Below are positions 11,671 to 22,311 of a stretch of 64,000 nt of DNA, one piece after another. Source of the stretch: Dillenia suffruticosa (Eukaryota; Streptophyta; Magnoliopsida; Dilleniales; Dilleniaceae); contig JAVTVX010000035.1 of the NCBI GenBank assembly GCA_033439265.1, forward strand, positions 18,378,001-18,442,000. Reading direction: 5' to 3'. The translations under genes and the position numbers were made by a program. A model generated the notes under the pieces. The model searched no databases. It was not told the DNA's origin and saw nothing but the letters and a program-made list of their open reading frames with translations. How positions within the stretch are numbered: the first letter of the stretch is position 1; every line of letters begins with the position of its first letter.

Positions 11671-13359
11671 ATTTTTCTTTTGATTCTGATCACAACTTTG
11701 AGACTGGACTTGGAATATTGGAGACTAGTGTATTCATACATTCTTTGTTTTTACGACGGAACCTTTTTAATATGAATCTAGTACGCATGTAAGGCTATGT
11801 TCATGTTTGGGAACAGCCAGGATGGGGCGGGCCACGTGCTGTCTAAGACTTTTGAAATCTTAGTATTTCCTTCTGCAGCTGCGGCTTTTCTATTAACCAA
11901 AAATGTACGGGTAATCAAAAGAGTAACAAAAGGAGTTATGTTTTAAAATAATGTTTTTTTGGTTTTTCAGGGCATGAAATTCAAAGACTTTTCTTTTTCT
12001 CTCTCTTTTTCTGGGATAATATTTTTTATTCAGAAAAAAATATTTATTTGAAGGTTTAAATTTCATAAATGAAAAAAAAATGTGAAAAATCCCAAATTTT
12101 GTGATCATGAGAGGAATTGAAGGACTTCAATAAGTGTTGAAAGGTCAGGCATTGCTGGACATGTTGGTAAAGGAAATGGTAAACAAGGAGAGGAAAGAAA
12201 AGTAGTTTTGTACGGAACTGGTCCTCTTATCAATTCGTGTTTCTGTGGTGTGTCGGCAACAACCACCCTCATCAAGTATCTGTTGTCTCAAGAACTGGTC
12301 TTCTTATCTAGTCTCCTCTCTACTGTCATGTCTACAGCAATACGAAAACAGAAATTTTGCCTATATTTTAGGCTCAGTAAAAGATTTTTTAGGCTTGACC
12401 AACCACGTCGTGTCTTCACAATCCCAAAAAAAATTGTTGAACAAATTGTTGGACTGCACCGTACCATAAATCACCCTCCAAGATGATAAATAATGGTTTT
12501 AAAACTTTTATTCAAGATATTGGTTCCAAAATCTCATGTGTAAATATATATATATACACATACCATGTCGTATGTTAATATCATCTGTCAAATCCATTTA
12601 ACTAATTATAATTTTTTAACAACTCTAAAATATGAATTAATTTTAATTTTTATACAAAAATTAAATTTTTGCTATCTTCTTTAATTATAAAAGTTGATCT
12701 ATTAGATGGAATTAAGACCCAAAGCTAAAGTTTGGGGTAAGTTTTAGAATTATGCGGCTCAAAACCAAAAGATCCAAAAATTTTTGTGGTGACCCCAAGA
12801 CTAAAATATTTAATTTTGGTAATTTTTTGTGTATATTGAAATGTGATTTCACAATAAAGCTATTAATTTTTACTGGAATGATTAATATTTAATCGTAATA
12901 ACTATTATATTCATGATTCGTCTAAGTATTAGAATATTCTTAAATATATGGCCTTTGCTATAAAGACCATATTGCTCTCATATATAGTATGAGAAAATTC
13001 TTTTTGGATTTCTTCCTTATTTTCTTTTATAAATTTTTCAATGCCATAAAAAATGGAGTTTATATATTCTCGCCGCTCCTTTATCTATTCCTTTTTCTAT
13101 GCAGAAATATGTTTTATTTTCTTGTAGTAATCTGGATCCAAACAAAGGTTACAGGGATATACCAGAGCCCGGCGATCACATCCACCGCAACGGCAAAGGA
13201 ATGACCTATTATCACCATGGCAGAATCTAGCTTTCTCCAAAAAAATTATGAAGCTTTGGATCATCTTTTTAATATATTGCATCTCATCTCCTTGACACAA
13301 AGGTTACAGGGACATGATCTTACAGAAACCACACAACAAGAAGCATGATTCATCTTCAG
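11671..13359. other. Intergenic region between F-box gene and F-box pseudogene
   Basis: AT-rich sequence with no supportable gene. The word CAAAGGTTACAGGGA occurs twice (from about 13143 and 13297), a short local duplication just downstream of the pseudogene. Nothing else recognised. Confidence 0.5.
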
Positions 13360-13993
13360 CTACACCATGAATGAAAGTGTCTGCTGGTAAGCAAACACTG
13401 CACCCAAAAACCACTTAAGAGCAATCACTCTCCATCTCAAACACAACAAATCGAATAGTTGCATGTTCCCACTTGAGAACCATATGCAAATGACCATCAC
13501 ACCTTTCTCCGAAATACCAACATTCTCTATAATGGTCGCCCTCCTCCATTGGAGGCAGCGGAATTTTCCTCCAAATCTTCTATTAATATCAAAATGAAAG
13601 CAATAATCATCGCTAGGCCAAACTACGCCACTAACAACAAATCTCCAAATATCCATCTCAGAATAATACCAGAACTAGGCTACAAATCTGTTCCTTCCCT
13701 GGCTCCCCATCCCCAGTATCATCTTTGATCGTAACACAAACGACCCTGTAACCTGAGGGGACTTAAAAGGGTCAAAAGCCAAAGAAATTCCAGGGTTGAA
13801 TAATTTCCAACCAGCAATCCACTTGAGCAAGAGGAAGGGCTTTGCATAGTTTGTAGTGGGATTCTAGACATAACAGAGATGCAGGGTGCTTTCAATTGAT
13901 AAAATAGTAGAATTACAGAGCCGCAAGCCACTGCAAGACTTCAAAACCATAATGCGCCGAGGGTCTCGGAAATGACTCAGAGGATCATGCATG
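13360..13993 (-). pseudogene. Decayed F-box/FBA gene fragment
   Basis: Reading the minus strand from about 13993 to 13370 gives pieces collinear with the intact F-box protein next door: LKSCSGLRLCNS (compare QSCCGLLLCSS), NPTTN, SLAFDPFKS (compare LAFDPFRS), then IPLPPMEEGDH, ECWYFGERCDGHLHMVLK (compare ECEYFGESCGHLHLIYK) and FVVFEMESD (compare FDVFEMERD). These lie in different frames and are broken by stops, for example at 13864-13866 and 13415-13417. The F-box itself is missing. It is a 5'-truncated, frameshifted tandem relative with no coding capacity. Confidence 0.85.
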
Positions 13994-14188
13994 TTCAAAG
14001 GAGAGTGTTGAACTCGGCCCTACCAATCACAGATTTGGGCCCAGTAGCTCAGATTGGACCGAACAGTGAGCTCATCCGGTCTAAGCTATGACGATCCATA
14101 TGGCCAACAAAGCGGCAACCTGAAAAGCGAAGAGCCCAGTTGTGCACCGCATGCCTACAATACTCTCGAGGCAGCCGCGTGACGTGCA

Positions 14189-14204
14189 AAGAGTGAGCTA
14201 GTGA
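14189..14204 (+). repeat. Left target-site duplication of the U2 fragment
   Basis: AAGAGTGAGCTAGTGA, repeated at 14239-14254 with one mismatch, directly abutting the U2-derived insert. Confidence 0.8.
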
Positions 14205-14238
14205 ATACCTTTCTCGGCCTTTTGGCGAAGATCAAGTG
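14205..14238 (+). pseudogene. U2 snRNA 5'-end fragment (nt 1-34), retroposed
   Basis: The segment starts ATACCTTTCTCGGCCTTTTG and matches the 5' end of plant U2 snRNA, as I remember it, at 33 of 34 positions; the one difference is G for T at base 23. Similarity stops just before the branch-point-recognition sequence. Direct repeats of 16 bp (15 identical) abut both ends exactly, so this is an insertion of a U2 fragment and not part of a gene: no U2 promoter elements, no remaining U2 body. Orientation is plus. Confidence 0.8.
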
Positions 14239-14254
14239 AAGGGTGAGCTAGTGA
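14239..14254 (+). repeat. Right target-site duplication of the U2 fragment
   Basis: AAGGGTGAGCTAGTGA, the partner of 14189-14204. Confidence 0.8.
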
Positions 14255-15729
14255 TTCCGGAAGGTTTAGAGAATGTGAGCACCGGATTAGTACTGGAGCA
14301 ACCAACAAATGACATATCCTCTCGTCCAATTATCATTGGATTCCAAAGTTTAAAATAATAAAAGAAAATAGTATTAATCATTTTGAATCTTAACATTTAG
14401 TCCAAACAATATCTCTCTCCCCTTAGCCAATTTAACGAAGACAAATACTAAAATAGCTAAGGAAATCAAATTTTAATGTGTTTAAATATACCCATATAAG
14501 AGTATTTTACCGGAGGTTAAAGTTAATTTAAAATTTAAATTATGGAATATGAGTGGTTACCCATTATTCTCATCTCTCCAAATAATCTCTCCATCTCTTT
14601 AAGAAATGACTAAGTGACTTAATCTTTTGCAATTTTGAGAGTTAGAACATATAAAAATTCTCTACACACTGCAGACACAGTGATATTGAGAGTGAGATTA
14701 TTTTTCTAGAGAGAAAAATACAAAGGGTTATGAGAAAATTTTGAGCATCGTTACGATTCACAGGATTTTGAATTGAGATATTGTGGATTTATGATGGTGA
14801 TTCGATTTTGTGATCATTATTCCAACCGAAAGTTTTGATGGAGGAATTTCGCACTTTATGGTTTTGTTGATTTTTGAAAACCTACGTATAGAGATATTTA
14901 TTTAAAAATTCTTACTTTTAATTTACAAGCTTTCTTATACGCATGTAGAGAATAAATATAAAATAATGAGTAGAAAAATGACATTATTTCTTTCAAATTA
15001 TTAGAAAAATAGATGTAATGAAACGTGTGAAATTTTATTACAGACAAAACATAATAGAAGTTAGTGAAGAGCATTAATTTATCAATAGACAGTTGATATA
15101 GTGGGATAGAGAATTTAATCTATTAATCAAATTTTTAGTTTAAAATTTGAAAATGAAAAAACTTACGCTGATGGAGTGTCCCCTAAATAATCAAACTGGA
15201 TTAATCGGAATATAGTTCCGAATACGGATGATGATAAAAAGTGCATTAATTTAATTTCTTCCCTTTGATGTCGGTGTTAAAGAGAGGTATTACGTGGTTA
15301 CCTCCTTCGAAATTAAGAAAAGAATATGAGTGAGCACATGCCTTTACCTTTTGTTTGATTGGCCTTACTATTATTATTTTCTTTTCCCCCACCTTTTGCG
15401 TCTCTTTTTCTTACTTTTGAAAAAGAGGTCACATTGCAAAGAATCTGTAAATTGATTTTTCCAACTTTCCTCCATGTAGTCCTCTGCTCTACCCTCCTTC
15501 CTCTCCTTGGAAATTATTGTTATTTAGATTAACCTTTTTGCAATTGGAAACATCAAACTCACTTCCTGAAAAAAGTTGGGTGCTAATGGCCTATGATAGA
15601 GAACGCATTTCCTTTCCTTCTTAAAAACGTCCGCGAGGTCATTTTACCTTGAGAGTTGATGATTATTAGATAGACAATCAAATTTAAACAATTACAATTT
15701 CAAATTTTTAAGCAATTTTGGATAACTAA
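14255..15729. other. Intergenic region
   Basis: AT-rich DNA without a supportable gene. Some stretches (14640-14830) have the look of a decayed LTR, but no partner copy or target duplication was found. Confidence 0.4.
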
Positions 15730-18700
15730 CACTACCAAAGCACTGAATTTTGTGACACCAACATATGAAGTAAAAAAATGGTGTCACAGATTTGCCGCTC
15801 CCTTTGCGATGAATGTTAAAGGAACTAGCAACGGTGAAGACAATGCATAGGAAACTCCATCGAATGGTGCTAGCACGGATGTTAGTGACGACCATGTCGT
15901 TGCAAAAGTAGTCGCAAATTTCTGCTGGTCCTCGCAGAAGAAGTTGCAAGGAGTTTATCATAGCTGAGTATGCTGGAAAACACTACGACGCAAGACAAGT
16001 CGATACAAACTTCATTGCTACGATCACGATGGCTAGGTAACGACGCTGCAAGATTGTTTGCAATGTAGAATGGCATCAGAAAGGCTAAAAGACAAGACTA
16101 AATGCGTCAGAAAGCTATTAGTGTCAACACACAATTCATCACATAATTTGTCGGTAGAAACATTTTTCAGATGATTTGATGTTTTGTAAGAGTTTGCAGC
16201 GGCAAGTGTCGTTGCTAATATCGTTGGAAAATTTTGGCGATGCAAACGACCATCGTGAAATTCTTTAGCAATGCAAAGCATTACGTCACACATTAGCTTT
16301 TCTAGGTTGACTTGACAGATCTTGAAGATTGCAGCTCCATAGGACGTTGCTAAAGCCACCGCAATATACTTTTGTGCACACAACTTACATTGCAGTTCAC
16401 ATTTTTCAGGTTAATTAAACGTATCTTGAAAATTACAATGCGCTTGGATGTTGCTAAGGGCGTTGAAATACATGAAGATTGAGTCACTAATGGCATTGCT
16501 AATAAACTTTTAGATACTTTGACCTTGGTATATGCATCGTAAATGATGTTGCAAACATGGTTAACAGGTGATACAGCATGATTGTACATAAAAATGCAGC
16601 TTCTTCCAAGTTTGTGGCTTCTTTGGATGTTGCAAATGGCATGCGACGTCGCAAGTTTCTAGCTTCTGTTTTTAATAAAAATTTGAATGGAAAAGAAAAT
16701 TGTCTAATAAAATTAAACAATTCAGAAGTATTGAATTTGAGTTTTGATATCTACATAGGAGAAAAATAGAAGAAGATAAGAGTTAATTGTACAAAATAAC
16801 TTAATAAGGTGTCATGGGGTTACATATGACTTTACTTTTATGATGCAACACTTTTTGGAATTTGCTAGAAGTCAACACATGAGTATATGAGCGAGAATGA
16901 AATTCAGTATCCGTGTAGAAGATGTAATAATCATAAATTCTTTTGATGCAAAATCAGTTATGTTACACCTTTACAAGTATGAGTTTATTCAGAATTCTAT
17001 ATTTGGATTTGTCAAATGATCCAATTCTATCGCATGAGTGCAGAGGTGGGCAGGTTATTCTAATAAGAGAACAATATTATCTCAATTACGACCAACTAAA
17101 TTCATACTAAAGAATGGGGGCAGATGCTACAGCTAATGAATTTTTCTTTTTTTTTTTTTCTTTTTTTTTACCATGAGATTATTCAACTGCTAATTCTCTT
17201 CTACTATTTGATACTGCATGCCCAAATACTCTATTCCCATTGAGTGTCGAAGACAACGTGGGTTAGGAGTCACATGTAGCTTATCGATTTGTAAACATGT
17301 TAAATGACACCAATAGACCTTTGTATGAAAGTATGAGAATCATAACCTGTTGTGAATCACAATGAAACTATTAAATATCAAGACCGACTGCAACCTCTCC
17401 GAGGAGAGTTTAATCTAAGGGAAATGAGTGAGATTCTACTTCCAAACCACCGCTTGCCCTATATAATTATTATAGTCTTAAAAAGTTAGTCTCCCAGATA
17501 GGGTTTCCAGTTCAACGGATAGACACTGTAAAAAGAGTTGTACGCTTTTCTAGAAGAGTGATGTATCATTAAGGAGCTATAAATTTTGTAGCAATTCAAG
17601 GTACGAGCCCATGAAGAAATAGAGAACGCCATTCATGGAGCTGTTTTGTCTGCTATTTACTCCCAAATTGTAGAGACTTTATCAATCTAAAACCATAGTA
17701 GAGCACATGACTTTGTATACAACTCATGTTACAAAAGATGGAGTAATGTCACACGTATCAAATATGGCGTGGTGGAAAACGTTTGATTCGACATATCCAA
17801 ATTTTTGTAATGGAGCCTCACAACATCAAGTTGGAACTTGTGTGCAAATGGTTTTTCCCCATTAGGTCCATCAAGTAAAAAAAATTATTAATATTGACTT
17901 CCAACAAGGGCTTCTTTCTTTGAACAATAAGTGACTTTCCCATTTATAGACAGTAATTTGAATAGAACACAATAAAGAGATTTGCAAACCGAGTATGTAT
18001 AGAGAACTTGAAAGCTTTCTATTTATGGTATGGTGAGAAAGTATTATATTTTGACCATTACAATCAATTTTTGCCTACATGTCATTCTTTTAAGATGGAT
18101 AGAAAACAATTCACGAAAAAAATAGGTTGAGTGAGATACTTCACCACTGAGGTTGACCGGCGATGAAGTCTTGTAGCATGTAGCTGAATTTTCAACAGTG
18201 ATTGAAGACTAGGAAGACACGATTTTAACATTCAGAACATAGCACAAAATGGAATAAACGAAATATCCTAATCCCATGAGTGGAAGGGTGGATTGGTGGG
18301 GTTGTATGTAGAACTAAAAACCGAAGGAAAATTGAGTAATGCTAGGAGGGGAAAACGACATATCAATAGGAGACAAGCAGTACAGCTGAGCATGTTTTCT
18401 GTTACTATCCTAATTTGACATTGTCTTGCTAGTACAAAAAGTGATGCGAATGTCAATACGATAAATTGAGAGAAATGACGCAAATGGTGAAAGGTATCAT
18501 ACGGATTATTACATATAGAAAGATGAAAATGAACATAAAAATGACAATGAATACTTTTATTTCTGAATTCTTATGATTTATACCATATGATGCTACTAAT
18601 TAAGGTTGCTCTTTGTAATATTTGATGAATTAATATATTTTTTTATTAAAAATTTATAATAGGATGTTGTGATGGTTTTGAGTGTGCAAATTATATTACT

Positions 18701-19030
18701 TTTTTGTTATGAAAGTATTTAAAATTTTTATTACATTTTTTTTAATTATTCAAATATTTGGTGAAATTGAGGGTAATAAATCGTCAAAGTATTCGCAACT
18801 AAAATTAGGTCAAACTACGTGATTTATAATGTCTATAGCGACACAATTTACTAAAAGGGTCGTAAGATGCATGACAAAAGCGCTTAATATTGAGGTAATA
18901 AATAAGAGTGGCAATTTGAATTACAATAAGATTTGCGACCTCAATTCCAAATACGTCACTAATTCTATCACTAATAGCATCGCAAATGCATTTAATTACT
19001 ATAGTGTCACAAATATCAAACTCTTTTAAA
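15730..19030 (+). mobile_element. Decayed CACTA (En/Spm) DNA transposon
   Basis: Begins CACTACCAAAGCACTGAATT followed by TTGTGACACC, the form of a CACTA terminus. From 15780 to 16680 there are many short GTTGCAAAT/GTCGCAAA/GACGTCGC-type words, typical of CACTA subterminal arrays. A broken transposase reads on the plus strand: YPCRRCNNHKFF with following LHLYKYEF-like codons (about 16900-17000, transposase-associated zinc-binding region), KDGVMSHVSN, WWKTFDSTYPNF and QVGTCVQMVF (about 17735-17860, TNP2-type Transposase_21), then FDHYNQFLPTCHSFK (about 18050-18095). Stops and frameshifts lie throughout. Similar words recur at 18829-19029. The right terminus was not found, so the end is approximate. 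Confidence 0.7.
16880..18130 (+). pseudogene. CACTA transposase remnant (TNP2-like)
   Basis: Fragments in shifting frames: the CRRCNNHKFF zinc-binding piece near 16910, the DGVMSHVSN...KTFDSTYPNF...QVGTCVQMVF segment at about 17735-17860 and FDHYNQFLPTCHSFKMDRKQ at about 18048-18107. These sit in the order expected for plant CACTA transposases. Premature stops follow each piece, so no functional enzyme is encoded. Confidence 0.7.
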
Positions 19031-20090
19031 TTAAATGATTAAGGACACTCTACTTCGGTTTCAAGTTCGAGTTCTAAAAATGACGAAAAAGAATTTAAAA
19101 GAGTCAACCCTTAAAAAATGGGTTCTACAGTATTCAAATCGTATTAGTCAAATAAAATTCAGATACCGATGATAAAAAAAAAACCATAGTGTCACAAACA
19201 ATGTGCCACTACTTCGAAATTAGTACATTTATTGTAATATTTTGTCATATTAATGTTAAACATGTGTTCATATCAAAGTTGTTAGATATATGGTGCATGG
19301 TGAATCCGAAATGGATCCCTTAGTTGTAAAATATAATTTTACCTATATATATATATATATTTATATGTAAATTGTATTTTACCTATATTAGCTGGGTAGC
19401 GACTTGTAGCCCATAGCCTTGGATTAACCTTTATTTGTTAAGGGCATTATCTCTTTTAACTATCTGTTACTTTTTTTGGATGTTCAATAATGGAAATCAT
19501 GTATTTTATGTATACAAAATATATTAAATTATTAGTTTTGTATAAATTAAATTAAATATATGCATAGTATTATATATTTTATACATTGAGAAATTGTTAT
19601 TTCTATTTGTTAAAAATAACATAATATTTGTATGAAATTAGCATTTGTATAAAGTTGTCATAAAGACAAATTTTACCTATTGGGAGATTGGAAGAGAGAG
19701 AGAGAGGAGATTGGAAGGGAGACATACCCCACCAGCCCTAACATGTCTGGAGCATGACCATGACTATGCTCTCACTGCAACTACTCCTGATATATTAACT
19801 TTCTTTGATGTTGATCTTGAGAGGGTATCTTTTTTGGTTATATAACAATTTGAATTTGGGATCATCAGGTTGAGGGAGGAGAGTTTGCACTGGACTATCC
19901 CCTTGTGGACATCGTAAGAGGGCCTCTTAAGCATTGATGTAGCCGTGACACAATTATATTTTTTTTTTTGGGAATTTATATTTTTGATACTTTTATACGT
20001 CATCAATTTCATATATTTTGATATTTTAATTTATTTTTGTCTTTCAATATTTTTTCTTCATATGAATTTAATTAATTAAATAATTGATGA
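19031..20090. other. Interval between CACTA-like blocks
   Basis: AT-rich DNA; it may be internal to the CACTA element or a later insertion. An open frame at 19645-19845 has no recognisable domain. Confidence 0.35.
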
Positions 20091-20139
20091 TTAATTATCA
20101 ATAATATTAAAAAATTTTAAAATAAGAATAAATAAATAA

Positions 20140-20640
20140 ATTAAAAAATTGTTGCAATGCATTTTGCAATACACTAAAATAAACAACATATAAAAATTAA
20201 AACAAAGGAAAACAAATTGTGATGCCTTATGCAATGCATGAAAAGAACTTTGCAACAAGCATATTTGCAACATATATTTTTCCATATCTGTTGCAGCACT
20301 AAAGATAGCTACACAAGTTGTGCCGACAAACACATGAGGTCTTTGTGACATACGAGAGCGTCACCAAGTGATCGTAAAATTTTCTAGCAGCTTGCAACAC
20401 ATCTTGCATCGGAAGTAATGGCATTGCTTTTTCGTTCTACATTGAAACTTTTTACGATGTTACACATCGCTAGTATTAGCAATGAATTTAGAATCAACTC
20501 TTCTGTTGTTGCAAAATTTGCGACTCTTTTACTTTTATTCGTTGCAATTTGTGGCGAACAATGTTTTCGTCGTAAATTATGTCACTATGCTGTTTTGTAT
20601 GATTTTCCTTGCAAATCAACGTCACGGTAACTTTCTTCTT
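20140..20640. repeat. CACTA-type subterminal repeat array, probable right part
   Basis: Dense short words such as TTGCAACA, TGTTGCAA, TTTGCGAC, GTTGCAATTTG and CGTCAC on both strands resemble the array at 15780-16680. This is probably the other subterminal region of the same or a related CACTA element. No CACTA terminus is visible at the outer edge. Confidence 0.45.
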
Positions 20641-21306
20641 CCTTTTTTTTTTTGTATTGCAAGATCGACCGATACCTGCCCAACAGTTACTAATCCTTGT
20701 TAATCTCATAATATCAATAGCCAAGGGCTAGTTGAAAAAATCTATTGTCCCCTTACCATTTGCAACCCAAAACTCATAAAATATTTCATGAGATTCCTCG
20801 CAACAAATAAGATTCCTCTATCTACATGACACCTAAGTTCATGAAATTTATTAGGTTGAAAATTTTGATGACTATGGAGTTTATGATATGAATTTTACTT
20901 ATGGGATTTTCTTAATTAAACTAAACATAAAATAGATATCAAACAATTTTTTTTTTTTTTTTACTCATGGAAAAGATAAACCGGATCTTTTTTTCACGAT
21001 ACAAAAGAAATTTCAATTATTCTATCCATTCCATGAAATTAATTGACTCATGAAAAATAAAGTGATAGGCTTTAAATTAAATAGCACCACTTCTTTCCTT
21101 TTGCTTTTAACATCTTTTTGTGTGATTGCACGTTGTTTTCAACTTTTTATGCATATGTTCCCGTTTGGTTGAGCTTATATGTAAAGAAACTCTCAAGGGA
21201 AGTCCGCACCAACCAATTGCTGTGTCCCCATTACTGCCAGTCTCGTCTCTGTCTTTGATTTCCCTTCACTTTCTTTTTCAGCACAACAAAATCATCCCCC
21301 CCAAAA
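20641..21306. other. Upstream region of the DUF761 gene
   Basis: AT-rich sequence with a pyrimidine-rich stretch near 21210-21300 that probably contains the 5' leader. No unambiguous promoter element was identified. Confidence 0.4.
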
Positions 21307-21873
21307 ATGAAGAAAAGAGCTTCTTTATTCTTGAAAAACATACTCCCCATATTCGCTTCAATTGCCAAAGCCAAAACCATAGCAGTGAAGAACAAAACAT
21401 GCGCCTTCAAAGCTCGCCTCATTGTCTTCTCCTTACTCAAACTCAAAAATCTCCATCTCAGTTCCATTTCTAATAAAATCCATGCAATCCTTGGCCAAGC
21501 ACAAGCAGAAGCAGACACCCTTGAATACGATCAACAAACCAAAACGGATGAGGACAAGGACAACGTTAATGTCATCCGCGAACCTGGTCCAAGTTTTGTG
21601 ACTGAGGAGTTCGAGGATGATTCAGACAAGTATCCAGATCTGACTCACTCGCTATTTGATAAGGAAGACGACGATGATGACTTTGATGACAATGGGGAGT
21701 CATCGGTCATTGAGTTGGTAAAGAATTCAAAGGAAGGACAGGAGGGATTCAGCCTGGAAGACGAGATTGATGAAGTGGCCTCCTTGTTTATTCGAAGATT
21801 TTATAAACAGATGCGCTTGCAGAAGCTTGAATCTTTCAAAAGGTATCAGGAAATGCTTGCCAGAAGCGTCTGA
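21307..21873 (+). CDS. DUF761 domain protein (cotton-fibre-expressed-like)
   Basis: Single exon of 188 residues. The N-terminus is basic and hydrophobic (KKRASLFLKNILPIFASIAK), the middle is strongly acidic (EEFEDDSDKYPD, DKEDDDDDFDD), and the C-terminus EIDEVASLFIRRFYKQMRLQ followed by KLESFKRYQEML is the DUF761 signature. Known of the family: small, plant-only, intron-poor proteins often induced by stress or expressed in growing cells; biochemical role unknown. The start is the first ATG of the frame and gives the expected N-terminus. A Ty1/copia element begins 63 bp after the stop codon, so the native 3' UTR and poly(A) site are probably displaced or supplied by the LTR (inference). Confidence 0.88.
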   Translation: MKKRASLFLKNILPIFASIAKAKTIAVKNKTCAFKARLIVFSLLKLKNLHLSSISNKIHAILGQAQAEADTLEYDQQTKTDEDKDNVNVIREPGPSFVTEEFEDDSDKYPDLTHSLFDKEDDDDDFDDNGESSVIELVKNSKEGQEGFSLEDEIDEVASLFIRRFYKQMRLQKLESFKRYQEMLARSV

Positions 21874-21931
21874 ATCCCACCATGGCATTTCTCAAGGCAC
21901 CATTGAATGACTTCCTCCCACGTGCAATGTC

Positions 21932-21936
21932 ATGAC
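21932..21936 (+). repeat. Left TSD (ATGAC) of copia element 1
   Basis: ATGAC immediately before the left LTR, repeated at 26753-26757 immediately after the right LTR. Confidence 0.95.
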
Positions 21937-22229
21937 TGTTGAATAAGTCAATTTGTTTTTCAATAAACTAGGAGTTGTCCTAGTTTGTAGGGAGTACGTG
22001 TTCCTATTCTACATGAAGAGGAAGAGTGGCTGCACACATGTTTAGTTTAGTGGGCAAAACCACTTCCTAATTTTTAGGTATCACCTGTTGGATTAAAGCT
22101 TATATCAAGGCTACCACCAATTGTGTTTTTTTAATGATTCAAGCAAAAAGTTTAAAAGATGTTTTCTTCTGTCTCACATTTCTTTATCCTGTGGGTATTA
22201 GCTTGTGTTTCATTTTATTGCTTGTTTCA
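21937..22229 (+). repeat. Left LTR of copia element 1
   Basis: 293 bp, TG...CA. Compared with the right LTR it lacks about 48 bp after GGGAGTACG and keeps about 10 bp near 22200 that the right copy lacks. Confidence 0.95.
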
Positions 22230-22230
22230 G

Positions 22231-22242
22231 TGGTATCAGAGC
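22231..22242 (+). promoter_or_regulatory. Primer-binding site (initiator Met tRNA)
   Basis: TGGTATCAGAGC one base after the LTR, the usual plant copia primer-binding site. Confidence 0.93.
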
Positions 22243-22311
22243 TTTAAAAGGTGAAAGAGATAGTATCAACCGTGAGAGTGAGAGTTAAACACGTGAGGCA
22301 CCCATTACCCA

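Noticed and set aside
14640-14900. LTR-like 3' end
   Set aside because: No partner LTR, primer-binding site or target duplication visible.
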